From NCBI GenBank assembly GCA_911728455.2, contig OU452227.1, forward strand, positions 21,818,414 to 21,882,413: a stretch of 64,000 bases of DNA, given 5' to 3'. A program made the position numbers and the translations under genes. The first letter of the stretch is position 1; each line of letters begins with the position of its first letter. The DNA comes from Marthasterias glacialis (lineage: Eukaryota > Echinodermata > Asteroidea > Forcipulatida > Asteriidae). The notes under the pieces were generated by a model. That model was not told the origin of the DNA, did not search any database, and worked only from the letters and a program-made list of their open reading frames with translations. Below, in pieces: positions 24,236 through 36,075 of this stretch.

Positions 24236-25809
24236 TGATGGTGAGCAGACAGTTGGCATTGGGTGTGTCGATACATTTTAAAGTCAATCTGCGGCTGGGT
24301 GGTTGGACAAGAGTTTTCTTCGTTTTCCAGGCATAATGGCTAAATTGGTACTGAAACCTATCTGAACACCAAACAACCGCACATACGGCGTCTCTTAACC
24401 GGCCCCTTAGGGTCACAAGTCTGATCTGAGACATTTTGTAGTCAGCTGACAAACAGTATAACCTAATTCAGTTTTAAAATAAAATGCATGTTCGCAGGTA
24501 AAACCAATCGGGCAGAGAGCATTCACGGTGCGGGATTCCAGCGGAGCGGAGACGGTGTTCAGTTACAGTGTTGAGGTGTGAAACAGGATAGAGGGAGAGC
24601 ATACTTGAGAAGACTTTATACCCCCAAAGGTGCAAAAGGTTCGTATGCCGTCATCTGCCGTTATTCATTGGCAGACGGGGATGATATCACATTAGGGTTT
24701 CTTATTAGGAGATCATGGCGTCCCATCAGCATCTGTGGACGTCATACATCCCATCACTCATGGTTAAGATTAGAGCAGTCAGGGTGTAAAATAAGACAAC
24801 ACTTCAACCAGATCCTCGGGGACGAGTATACACCGTCGTGTGTACACGACTCTCTTAAGACTAACGACAGAGCTCATCATTGTCTTAGTGTATGGGGACG
24901 AGATAGGAGAGTGGAAGAGGGAGGGAGAGAGGAAGAAGAGGGGTGACATGATAACGTAAGTTGACTTTCTTTTATTCTGCCATAAAAACGAAAGGCAAAT
25001 AGGACAAGCACTTGGGATGTATACATAGGAATCGCGAAAAATGGTCTCCCTTGAGACTTGGTTTAACTTGGGACGGCTGGTGTACACATTACCACGCCTC
25101 GGATGACGTCCATTTGCAATCACGAATCACCAAGATGCGTTTTATTTGAAATGAAAATGGTAATGGAAATGATCATTCATCTGAACGAAGTGCTTTTGGG
25201 GCATTTATAGGAATGTCATTTGTTAAATACATCAACTACATAGATCTAAAATGCATAAGGGTTCCAGAACTAACGAATGAAAAACCGTGAAATCAGTCTA
25301 AAACACAATTATGTGTAATCAGAGGCAGTCGCAATATAGCTGTTGAGTTTATGAAAGTCCGAAGTTAAACGAAAACAAATTCCTTCATTCAAAGCTCACT
25401 GACATATTTTTAGGCGTTTTGATTGATGGTAAATATGTCCATTATCATAATCTTTGTGGCAGCCAAAATAGAAGAAACCATAGCATATAGTCGGTGTGTA
25501 GCTATAGCTGTGGATAGAAACAAGCGACACAGGCAGACCAACGGACAGACAACAGTAACTTCTCTTCCCACAATGAGTGTCCTCGGTAAGTTTTCATACA
25601 TCTGCCCAGGGCAACTTCCCATCCCAGAGTATGACCACCATGCCTGCTCAAGGTAACAAAGGCAACCCACTCGACCAATGTTTCTTTAAGTAATGTGTGG
25701 TTCGATTTTGAATCAATTCCAATTCCAATTCCAATAATTATCATCATCATTCTCCGAATCCGCAGTGCGGGACGTCGAGCTCCCTAACAAGACCTTTCAG
25801 AAATAAAAT

Positions 25810-25870
25810 GATGCTCTCTCTCAGCTGGTGCTCTCAGTTGGTGCTCTCAGTCGATGCTCTCAGCTGATGT
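25810..25870. repeat. 13-bp minisatellite
   Basis: Units like GGTGCTCTCAGTT start at 25827, 25840, 25853 and 25866. A longer first unit precedes them at 25810. A small array, AG/CT-strand biased. Confidence 0.85.
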
Positions 25871-26029
25871 TAAGGAAGTCTTCAAAGTTATTCGAACATT
25901 CTACTCTACACGCATGCATCTTTGCCAGTAAAAAGTGCAATGATGCACACAAACGTAAAACTAAGGAAAGCGGCTCAAGGTGGGTTTTTTGTTATTTTTC
26001 CTTGCCTACATAAGCTAGTCTACGGATTC

Positions 26030-26240
26030 AGGGACCAAAGGAAAACCGCCAATTGCTGTTAGCCAAGCCTTTCAGCGAACTTGATAGATAATTAAACACC
26101 GGAAATTAATTGGCGAATTATCTTCCAAAGCAATCAAAGTCTGATCCATTAAGAGACAATTAACGTGAAGTTATTCCGCCTCTCATGTTGTGATCACCAA
26201 GAAAGCGAAGGAGCGTAAAATAGCAGAGCATAAGTCAAAT
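26030..26240. promoter_or_regulatory. Unique island, enhancer-like motif cluster
   Basis: Within about 200 repeat-free bases there are GATAATTAAA (about 26087), ATTAATTGG (26105), CAATCAAAG (26131-26139, a TCF/LEF-type site) and ACAATTAA (26157). Between them is higher-complexity sequence such as TGCTGTTAGCCAAGCC. This density of homeodomain and HMG-type sites without simple repeats resembles conserved developmental enhancers. No conservation data are available here, and function is inference. Confidence 0.35.
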
Positions 26241-26997
26241 TTACTCACTGCCACCACTCGAAACCTCAGATGACAGCTATATGCTTGTTGGCAGATGAAA
26301 AAGACCTATTCAACATGGAAGACGTGCTTGGGAATAATTAAAATAATATTTACATATTTACGAGGAAAGTTGTTTTTCAGTTCGGTTTCTCAAATCATAC
26401 CGGTACCCGTTTTTTGTCGCCAAGCGATAAAAACGAGAGACCGTTTTGCTAGTGTGGCGAGGAATTAAGGCAATCGTTTCCATGCCTTTTTTAACTGTTA
26501 AAAGCACTAATGGGCGGTTTAACCAAAGGGAAATGACTTTATGGTCTAACAAGAAGATCTTAACTCTGTTTTTATTCTACTAATGACAAACGTATGTGTA
26601 TGTATCAAGAAAAGCGGATGACACTTCAGTCTTAAACCGAGAAACCACGCAGATTTGACCAATCAAATTTCTTCTTGACATGGTTTACGTTGCAAATGAA
26701 CCGCCACCAAACAAAACATACACTTTGGAAGAACGTATCAGCACGTTCAAACAGTTCGGACACATATGACAGGGTGTTCCGCGAATTAAACACACGAAAC
26801 AAATCATTTGTTTTATAAAAATTATCTTGAATACAGGAATATGGCTTATCACATCTAAAAACTAGTATTGAGCTATAAACTTCCAAACGTGTGGCTTGAT
26901 AAAAATGGGCTCCTCACCGACATGGGCAGCCAATTTCATAAAGCTTCGTAAGCACAGAGATATAGTTACACACCATGTACTTTCAGTTACTGTACTA

Positions 26998-27166
26998 TGT
27001 TGAGTTGTTGAAAAATTCCCTCTTTTAGATGTTGGCAAGTCCCCCTCTTTGGATAAATCAGCCATACACCCCCTTTGTGCGACAAACGATGGGACATGGC
27101 TGAATTATCTCGTAAGAGTGGAACTTTCCACTAGCTGAAAGAGGGGAACTTTTCAACAACTCAACA
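26998..27166. mobile_element. Foldback MITE C, 169 bp
   Basis: The terminal inverted repeats are about 31 bases. TGTTGAGTTGTTGAAAA at 26998-27014 equals the reverse complement of the right end, TTTTCAACAACTCAACA. It continues with TTCCCTCTTT against TTCCCCTCTTT. A second inner pair, GATAAATCAGCCAT and ATGGCTGAATTATC, makes nearly the whole element a hairpin. It is non-coding with a single copy in the window. The flanks show no obvious duplication. Confidence 0.8.
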
Positions 27167-29595
27167 CATTTTGTAATATCCTTTGTCAGACGTCTGTATT
27201 GGGGAAAAACTGTCTGCTCAACTGAAATGGTCCCCAGATTCACAATTACAACAAAAAATTCATATCATAGTATGGATCCCCCAAAAAATGTATTTTATTA
27301 TCACATTGAAATATAAATCTTATAGTCATAACTGCTCACATCCTGTTTCATTGTGTACGTACCTCTAATGTCTTTCAACTGATGCATGAAAATAATATTT
27401 CAAATCTTTTCAACACAAACTGAGTATCCGGAACCGGGGAAATCGTCGAACAAAGCATACACAATGCAAGTTTTAAAGTTTTGTCATGCTAATTGTGTCA
27501 GAACTGATTTGCATTTTCATATCCTTCATATATAACTATTTCCGTTCCTAGAAAATAGCAAGGCGAGGGCAGTTTTATCCAGACACAGGCGCGATTGACA
27601 CTATGGCTAAAAAGATGCGGAAACAAAAAAATAATTGTGAGAGAGATATATGTCGACTCAGATCATAAGGGGGCTGCCTGAAAGTAATGCAACGACGAAG
27701 AGAAGCCAGAACACGTGTAAGCACATGACTTTTAATATGACCCTTTTACACGTTGCCTGGCTAGGTCGAGAATGGATACGGCAGTGGGGTACGGGTGAGG
27801 ACATCTTCTAGGAGCTGGCGGCGTCGGGCCTGGGGACGGGGCACTTATGTCACCTCACTGTCACACCATCAACGAGAAAAGATGCTGCTGCTGTCCAGAT
27901 ATTAAAACTGCACTTTTATTCTATCGCAAAAGTACAGTTTAAAAGTGCATCTCTCGTCCAAGATCAGTATCTTTTTTTTATTCACGGCCACGCTCTCACA
28001 ACATTTTAAAGCAACGACAAATCGGAGACTTGGACATTATAAGAACGTAAACGGATCCTTTGGACTGAGATGATTGTTATCAATCTTAAAAGACAACTGC
28101 TGGTTGCCATTGTGCCATATTCATTGTCTAATTTATAAACATGTTCTTTCGAACTGTGTGAAGAACGAAAAAATGTTACCTGAGTGTCAATTAGTATGAG
28201 CTACGTTTTTAAAGGGATGCCGTTCTATAAAGAAAACTTAATTATTTTTGAGAAGTTAAAATGTTAACTATCTAAGAGGTATATATGTGTGTTTATCCTA
28301 ATTTTGTTTTTCCGTGTCTGACTCTATGAAAAAGATCTTCCATTTTTCGACACCTTTATTCTCAAAGTCAAGTGAAATTTATATTTGGCTGAATGATGGT
28401 TAAAATATTCGTTTAGTAAGTTTCAAATATATGTGACAGTACTGAACACTTAACGTTGTAGAGTTAAATAACAGCACAAAGTATCGATTATTTTAAGAGT
28501 TCAAAACAAATCAAATTAAATCAAACACATTCCATGATAGTCTTGTTTTGTCTGTGTGTTCCTGCCAGTAATCACGGGATCCATAGCAATTTATTTCAGT
28601 CATTGTGCTGTAAATCCCTTTTCGTGAATCCCACAAATTAAAACCCTTTTATAAAACCCCAAAGTCTTCATACACAATTCAAAAGCAGCAAAAGTTGACC
28701 TTCTGCTTGTAAGTGAAAATGCAGCATTACGAATCGGTTACACAAGGTCTGGTTCCGTGGCCCAATTATTGTGTCAATAATTGTTCACTGGACGCTACTA
28801 AGCAATCAATAACAGTTCCTAAAAGTAGAATACCGGTGCTACGCCTACAGCAAACAAGTCATCCGTACTGTTGGATATGAAAAAAGGGGGAAGAAATCAT
28901 TAGGCTAAGCCAGGCATGAAGTATTTGCCTCCGTCTGTTGGCAAACCATGTTCGGATGAAGTGTTTGCATTGATCACGAGTGGCACAGTGTTTGGACTCA
29001 AAACTTAAATCACATACTGGTTTGATGTTTGTGGAAAGACTATCGCTACGCACATGCATTTACATAGAAGGAGGCTTTTACCAGCATGAATGGGAGTGCG
29101 TCGGAACGCGATTTCTCCTGATTTCTGATGGAAGACGATATACAGCCTGACAGAAGCAACATCCCCATGACAACAAGCAGAAGCGGGATTTGCCATCTTC
29201 TGGGAAATACAAATGTCATGATCACCGAAACACGCAGTAGCTTCTCACTGTATTCACTCACGAGAAGGGAATCATCATGGTTGCTTGCCTGCCATACCAT
29301 AAACTTGATACATGAGTAATTGGTGTAATAATAAATAATTTGAGTACAACTTGGTCCCTAAATAAATAGATCCGTTTAGCATTTGTTTACCATTTTTTTC
29401 TGCTGAAATACAGGTGGCAATTTTGGTCGGGACTGTGGCGTAGTCCGATCACATTTCCTGAAATGTCGTCTCTAACCTACCCCAATACCTCAACCCTAAA
29501 CCGTAGACACAACTTCCCTTCTCCTGGCCCAGATTGTTCTACCCTATCCCACTTCTGCAACTAATCTCCCAAGTTTCTCCAACACCATTCGATCA

Positions 29596-29625
29596 GGGGA
29601 GTTTGGTCCGCCGACCAAACTCCCC
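29596..29625. other. Perfect 13-bp hairpin with 4-base loop
   Basis: GGGGAGTTTGGTC (29596-29608) and GACCAAACTCCCC (29613-29625) are exact inverted repeats around CGCC. The surroundings are C-rich on the plus strand. It could be the remnant of a foldback insertion or a structured RNA element; no homologue is in the window. Confidence 0.6.
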
Positions 29626-29999
29626 CAACCCCATCCTTACCGCCCGTAGCATTTTTGAATACAAAATTATCAATTGTTCCCGTGCTATACGCACGGTGTG
29701 TGTCTCCAGGTTGCCACAGGTCACACCTCATGGTATTTTCATGCCCAAGGAAGCAGTCTGCATTTCCATACACTAAGAGCTCACGGCACATATTTCTTTT
29801 CATAAACACCACTTCAGTTCCAGAAGAAAAAAAAATTGAAGGAAAATAAATAAATAAGTCGCATAACCTCGCTGTTCTAAATTTGATAAAAAACCCTCTA
29901 AACTATTTATGCAGGCCTGGTTCGCTTTTGAAGGCGAATGATAAAAATTGATCTGTCCAAACCAAGCCATGTGACAAGCGCTGAGAGGAGGATAATATG

Positions 30000-30215
30000 C
30001 AGGGCGTCGGGGGCATGTTACACCTCATGAACACCTGATAGCTCACAGGAATATGAATTATTGACACGAATAATTAATGACAATCCGCAGGATTTATGAC
30101 ATACGGCGCGTTGGCAAAGTGTGCACCGTAAAGGGAATGAATTCCGAAAAACAATGAGCCCTTCCGGGCGGTATCAATCGCTAAAAGAGCTAAGGGCGGG
30201 ACGGAGGATACGGTT
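30000..30215. promoter_or_regulatory. Unique island, strongest enhancer-like candidate
   Basis: Repeat-free, sharply higher in complexity than its neighbours. It contains ATGAATTATTGAC (30053-30065), GAATAATTAATGACA (30068-30082), GATTTATGAC (30091-30100; the reverse strand reads GTCATAAATC, a posterior Hox/Cdx-type site), ACAATGAG and GTATCAATCG. There is no open frame of note. The closely packed homeodomain-type sites suggest a cis-regulatory module; this is inference without conservation evidence. Confidence 0.35.
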
Positions 30216-31599
30216 CAATATCGAGTTTGACTTGCATCTCCTTTTCAAGCAAAATCTTAGTTGTTGAAGTCTACACCTTCGGGATACTGCCTTTTTTACC
30301 TCAAAGAGAATTCAGTTCTGGTATGAATTCAGGAATTGTTAGCAATGACCTTCAAACTTCATCTGTTTTCTTTTGTTTTCTTAAAAAAAACGGCAAAACC
30401 ACGAAAACGAAAATGTGTAAAATAGTGAGCTCGGACACTTTAACTATTTTAAAAACAAAAATAAAAATAGCGGCCACGTGTGCAGGGGTCACGAACCTCT
30501 GTATGTAACATTGGTTTAAATTGCAACTAGAACTAACGACGTTGCAAGTTTTCTATGAGATTTTCGTTTTAAACTTTCTGAACAAACCTCCAACTCACGG
30601 AGAAAAGCTATGAGACAGGAGACGGGGATTTGAGGGACAGCGCATTGGTACGGAGCATGCCGTTTTCGTTTTTTGACACGAGTGGACTGATGTTCTAAAG
30701 GCACACGGCAAATCATGGCGAGCCTTCTCTTCAGAAACACAGGGTGTCCATTAACCTACCTCTTGTGTCCCTGTGTCAACACAAGCATGCTCATTTCTGG
30801 AACTTTCTCAATTGCTAGAGGAAAAGCTGCATGAAAACAAAATCTGTTATCAGCCCAACTTGTATGTTCACCAAAGCCAGCTGGCAGACTAGTAAGCGTC
30901 ACTGCAATGGCAATACCATTTTACCAAAAACAGCAATTTGAACAAGTGTGTACACACCGTACAACATGGCGGCTGTTGGAGTGGGGGAAGGGTACATAAA
31001 GACAGGTTGTTCAGTCTACTGCGAAAGCTGGCATGTTATACCCAATCAATTATACATCCACACAATACAAGGCAATTACGGTAGTCCAGGAATAAGTTTC
31101 ACTCGGCTGCCATTACGACGAAAGTACTGCTTTACAAATTTCTCTCTGCTAATCAGATTGTTTTTTCCCTGCTATAGTGAACAAGTCTGCTGACCTTGGC
31201 TGATCTTTGAAAATGAATTGCTCTTGCAGGCAATCACATCATAAAAGGCCACCTTTTATGATTTCGTTTTTCTTCTTCTTTTGGGGGCACAGGTTCTTTG
31301 TGGTATTCAATCCAAATGATGGCTCCAAGACTGGGCTGAAGAAACGGAATGGCCAAGTCATCAGTGGTAAAGTCTTAATATGCATTGGTCAATGCAAATG
31401 CGCTATAATTGTGTCATTGGATCAATAAATGATACTGTTCTACACTGATCAATTCAATGGACTTGAAAACAAAAGTACAGGATTGGGAACTAACTTTTGA
31501 TCACATTTTGAAAACTCATAAACTGGGCTTATTTTGATTTATGGTAATCAAAACAAGCAAGAGGTCTATAACGGAGGTTGGTTGGACACCGCTTCGCGT

Positions 31600-31631
31600 G
31601 AGATCGTTATCCATCTTGATATAACGATCTC
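31600..31631. other. Perfect 11-bp hairpin
   Basis: GAGATCGTTAT (31600-31610) and ATAACGATCTC (31621-31631) are exact inverted repeats around a 10-base loop. Part of it (CGTTATCCATCTTGA) recurs at 45790-45804, again followed by a CGTTATC-like reverse copy. It may therefore be the core of a small dispersed foldback element. Confidence 0.6.
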
Positions 31632-32379
31632 CTGTCTAGTTACAGAAATTGTAGCGGTACAAACAAACATGTTGATTGATGTGGTATTCATATTTTCCTC
31701 TTTAAAATCAATATTGCTCTTTAAAAATCCATTATACAAATGCACATTCAGAAAAAAATCAAACTAATTTCATTCTTCACTCATTAATCTGACATTTTCA
31801 CAAACTTCCGTACGTATCGCATAAGTTAATATTTTCTAACCATCAAGACGAACATTCAATTTAGTCTTAATTTAACCTTGTGGTGAGCACTTTTTTCATA
31901 TCATATCGTGCGTTAAGGTGTTCCTCTCCTGTTGAAACAATGCAGATGACCTTTCTTTAAAATAGTTTTACGCCTGACATATTTCAGTGGCTTCATGTAA
32001 CAACTAGGGAAACATAAAACCATATCACATGGTTCAACTTTAAACCAACCTTCGTTCTGTCATTTGCGGTCGGCTCGATTGCAAAAAAATATCGAAATTA
32101 CACGCAAAACATACACGAGACAATGTGATACCGACAATGATATGAAACGGAACAGAATGACATGTATCAATCAGGGACACGCAAGTGTTAATACTGATGA
32201 AATAATACATTTAAGAGTGCAATACGATCCATACTCCTTCGATGTACACAGGTTGAAAAGTTCAAACAAAACGTGTAGACGCGGAGACAGTTTGAGCAAA
32301 CTGCAGATGAGCGTCATTATACGCACTACATTTCCACGGGCATGGACCTGAGCTATTAGGGTTTTGGGGGAGACAAGTG

Positions 32380-32554
32380 ATCCGAAATGACGGTTTGTCG
32401 GACACATCGGGCTCGACACATTGCTCTGTCGGACACACTGGGGTCTGACATAACGGTTTATCAGACACACAGGGGTCCAATGTAATGGTTTAGATGATAC
32501 ACTAAGTCGGATAATAATGGTTTGTCGGACACAGTTGGTGCCACTCTTTACGAA
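32380..32554. repeat. 32-bp minisatellite, locus 1
   Basis: Units begin at 32396, 32427, 32459, 32491 and 32523, an almost exact 32-base period. A typical unit reads TGTCGGACACACTGGGGTCT then GACATAACGGTT. Each unit is itself two ~16-base halves that share GTC-GACA. The second locus of the same family is at 54635-54935. The frames open across the array merely translate the repeat. Confidence 0.85.
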
Positions 32555-34142
32555 TTGGGTCAATACGCAGCATGTAGCTTAAAGATTTACGCTTACACTT
32601 GAACGGCAACACAAAACTTTGAAGGACTATACAATATATACGTACGCGTTGCAGTACGCGTTGCGCAATTTAAGCATCTAGCTTAACCTCTATATTACAC
32701 TCGAAAGTACTTCACACAATTTAATACAAATAATTAAGTCTAAATATGTCAGAAATCTGTATTAAAAATACAAATATAAATATAATAAAATAACAGTAAC
32801 AAACACAAACATTGCAGTTGCTCATACATCGCAGTGAATATAACAATTCCAGGACGATACTGCGGGGCTTCTTGAATTATTGAAATTGAACAACGGGTGC
32901 GTTCGTGGTACATTTTTCATACCAACTTGTACGCCACCGTATTTCTTCTGATACTTGCCTACGCACATACATGGTGTCCTATAAAAAGTAACATCTCTCA
33001 ACCTTTTCAAAGACAAGACAGCTGGACTAACATTATTCTCTGAATTCCTTGTCACCGTATTCCTTATTGGTTTCCACTTTAGTTCAGATAAGGGAAACGA
33101 TCACAGTATCTTCGTCAATTTCCGGTGGGACAAGGAAAAGAAACATAGAGGACCGATGAAGACGAATTGATGAAGAAAGGAGAAGGGGGAGAACACTGAA
33201 AAGGGAAGAGGGAAAAAATGAACTCGGGAAAACTAAGAGTAGTTTACAGTGATTGTACCCAATGAGTGCAGTGATTTCTAGCAGGTGGTCTTTACCCATT
33301 ATAGATCCGTCTGTTAGAACTCGAAACACTTTAGTTTTTAATGTAAACGTCTGAAAAGGGGCTTTTCCCCCTTTTGCTTAGATTATCGGAAGAGAACAGG
33401 TGCTAGCCTGAGGCAACTTTTTGGGCTCTGCACTTAATCAACCCAGGAATTGATTTAGGTGGTTTGCACTTTAATAAACCCCGCATAAAATTATCGGGTT
33501 TGATTTTGGTTATTCGTGTCAGATACGGTACAACATGACTTCAAATGGTCAAAGGGCAAACGTATCAGCTCCACAATGAAAAATGAAATGATGAGCGTAA
33601 AAATAGTATAAATGACGGCTTAGAGCATTAAATATTAAGTGACATGGGAAAGAAAAACTTGAGAGATGGATGCACTCGAACAATATTTGCAACAGTTTCA
33701 AACCGAAATAACTACATATGGAAATACTGTGTTCATAACTCACTCATGTACTTATTAATGGTCTTCACATGCAGAAATGTGAACTGTGCATTTGGGATGA
33801 AACGAACATGAATCTTTCCTCCAAAACAACTGTTTCAATATCTTTGAATAGTTTAGGCAGAGAGCAAACAATCGCTCCGCGTTTGACGTAAATATCTTTT
33901 GTTTGAAGGAAAATATACCATGTAGCAAGAATTCAATGGACTGGTAAAAAATGTCTTCAGAGAAAGTTTGTAGTTGTGTTGGTGGTGTTTTTCCCCTTTT
34001 TCCTCTTCTTTCCTATGTCATTCACACTAAATCAAGGTTAATTACGAAGCAATCTACAAACTTGCAAAAAACACACTCAAGACGAACCAACATAGCCTAT
34101 GTAAGGGGACAAAAACGTAAATACAACGTTAATTTCTTTCGT

Positions 34143-34206
34143 GCGGGGGGAGGGGGGGTACAGGCGAGTGGAAGGCCTTTGGCGAGTGAAAATCGGGGGG
34201 GGGGGC
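34143..34206 (+). repeat. G-rich tracts
   Basis: Two blocks of G (about 34143-34158 and 34194-34205) within 65 bases on the plus strand could support G-quadruplex formation in DNA. The transcribed FDXR pre-mRNA would carry the C-rich strand. Confidence 0.7.
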
Positions 34207-34879
34207 AAGCCCGAACTCTCCGCGTAATTGACCGCCGTCAAGAACTTGCTGATAATAAGTTATCTCAGGTGTTACGCGTGCATCAGATTAGCCTTTGTGA
34301 TATCTAATCTAACCTCGACTGGCTGAAGAAAAATATAACGGGGAAACAAGGGGGGGTACACATTTAATATGTATGCCTCGTGTTGAGGGATTTTCATGAA
34401 TGTGAATAACAAATAAGAATAACAACTTAGCATGCAGCTCCCAAGCGAGCAACAAGAGAAGTCAGAAACAGTTCCCGAGAAACCAATTAGAAGTGTAATT
34501 TCCAAAAAGAAAAACATCTTCAGAATTTTTTTTTAATCAATCCCGGAGCGAGGCTAATGATCTGGAGTAGATGTGACCCCTAAAAACACGTTGTATGTGC
34601 GGACAACACGTGTCGTGACCAGTCTACAAATCACCTTCCTCCATGATCAGATGATAGTTTAAGTCAGCTATTATGGCCGTGCAGACTAGGGAAAAAAAAA
34701 TAAAACATAAAAAAAATAAAAAGCAAATATTTTGTATTTTCCAGGCTACATCAGTTTTGAATGTATATATACAATTTTTTTCTCCTCATAACTATTATTT
34801 TATTGGTGAATTATTTATTATTATTGATTAACTATTATTTTATTATGATGGTGATGGGGGAAAAACGAACATGATCACG

Positions 34880-35400
34880 CTAGGTCAAGCCTGAGGCAAC
34901 TTGTTGATAATAGTGCTTGCCCATGGATCTACTGTGCCTATGGTTGTTTTATTGCGTACTAAAAAAGTATAAGGGACACACCTGTGGCTAACCGCCCATC
35001 CCAAAGGCAAGCAATGTACTACCCATCAAAGAATAAGAGACATATCTATCGCCAAATGCCCCATCCTAAGGGCAAGCAATGTATTACCCATCAAAGTATA
35101 AGGGACATACCTGTGGCGAAATTCCCCATCCGAAGGGCAAGCAATGTACTACCCAACAAAGAGTTTAAGGGGCATACCTATGGCGAAAATCCCCCATCCT
35201 AAGGGCAAGCAATGTATTACCCATCAAAGTATAAGGGACATACCTTTCGCCAAATGCCCCATCCTAAGGGCAAGCAGAGTCTTGATCAAAGAAAAAGGCA
35301 CCGCAACCAGCAAATCCAGGAATCGAACCCACACACTTTAAATATACCTTGGTTACGAATGGGGAGAAAGTACTGTCGGAATGCTTAGTCTTCTTCTTTC
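34880..35400 (-). mobile_element. tRNA-derived SINE with an expanded body, minus strand
   Basis: On the minus strand a B-box-like GTGTGGGTTCGATTCCTGG lies at about 35312-35330. It is followed by the SINE body CTTGATCAAGACTCTGCTTGCCCTTAGGATGGG. The rest of the body (GTTAGCC, GTGTCCCTTATA, a GTACGCAATAAAACAACC segment corresponding to GCACGTAAAAAGAACCC in the 6781 copy) continues below 34980. The middle is interrupted by the 65-bp tandem array at 34964-35277, which is made of this same SINE segment. The 5' limit is approximate. Confidence 0.65.
34964..35277 (-). repeat. 65-bp minisatellite derived from a SINE
   Basis: The GCAATGT anchor occurs at 35011, 35076, 35141 and 35209, with a diverged fifth at 35274. 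Periods are 65, 65, 68 and 65. Read on the minus strand, one unit (ATTGCTTGCCCTTAGGATGG ... GGTATGTCCCTTATA ... GATGGGTAATAC) aligns in order with 6885-6950 of the plus-strand SINE (ATTGCTTTGTCCTTCGGATT ... GTAGGTCCCATGTAC ... GATGGGTTGTGCAC). The period is not a multiple of three, so it is not a coding repeat. Confidence 0.8.
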
Positions 35401-35758
35401 CTCTGATAAATCAAGACATTCCAACCCTCGGGAATGTTTAGATTTATTTTATTTCGGGGGAAAACTGGTAATCATGACAGGCCAACTAAACTAATCCTAA
35501 ACCCGGTCAAACGCTCCCTCTGGCCCTCATGCGGATTGGATTGTATCAGGAAGCTTATTACTGGTACAGTAATTTGCGATATTACTTGCCAACGCAACCG
35601 CTACAGTGTTCCATCGAACGTGGTTCCCTATAGTAGTTTGCCCGAACAAAAATAAGAAACACGAGTGGACATGACTAGGAGGGTGGCGTGTGACTTATTT
35701 ATATGAAGGGAACTATCTTCACAATTCACACCAAGGGAAAATTATTGGAACTATAGTA

Positions 35759-36002
35759 CTCTCTTAATGTAAAAGAGTGAAAAACCACTCCTTTTGTCCG
35801 CCATACCACTCTTGCAAGGAGCCATATGGCGGACAACTCTTTATAGAGTGAAAAACATGTATTTTCACTAGATTCAGAGTGAAATACACCCCACTTTCAC
35901 TCCAAAAAAAAAGTGGTGAAGAGTGAGTTTCACTCTCAAAAGAGTCAAAATGACACCACTCTGGCAACCGAGTGAAATTTTCACTATTTCACGTTTAGAG
36001 AG
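35759..36002 (-). mobile_element. TA-flanked MITE family A, copy 2
   Basis: A 244-bp copy of the element at 18970-19211, in inverse orientation, again flanked by TA (35757-35758, 36003-36004). Its inner hairpin is perfect here: GTCCGCCATA at 35796-35805 pairs with TATGGCGGAC at 35825-35834. It shares the GATTCAGAGTGAAATACAC and AGTGAGTTTCACTCTC blocks with copy 1. Both copies lie in the FDXR intron, so one pre-mRNA contains both orientations. Confidence 0.85.
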
Positions 36003-36075
36003 TAATCAACAGTTTTTGCGAGAGGTTGACATGATGGATTCGAAACCGAGACCGAGACCTAGAAGTCCGTCAGGG

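Noticed and set aside
23952-24452. Frames of 144-166 codons rich in Met, Asp, His or Ile
   Set aside because: Produced by the GAT repeat and G-run; no real protein features.
29046-29300. 84-codon minus-strand frame with a hydrophobic segment resembling a signal or membrane anchor
   Set aside because: No family resemblance, overlaps another open frame on the plus strand, and one hydrophobic stretch is easily produced by chance in T-rich DNA.
32171-32563. 130-codon minus-strand frame with repeated CxTP/CVSDKP motifs
   Set aside because: The motifs are the 32-bp minisatellite read as codons; the period is not a multiple of three.
34964-35277. CRISPR-like array
   Set aside because: The units are joined tandem copies without distinct spacers, in an animal genome, and derive from a SINE.
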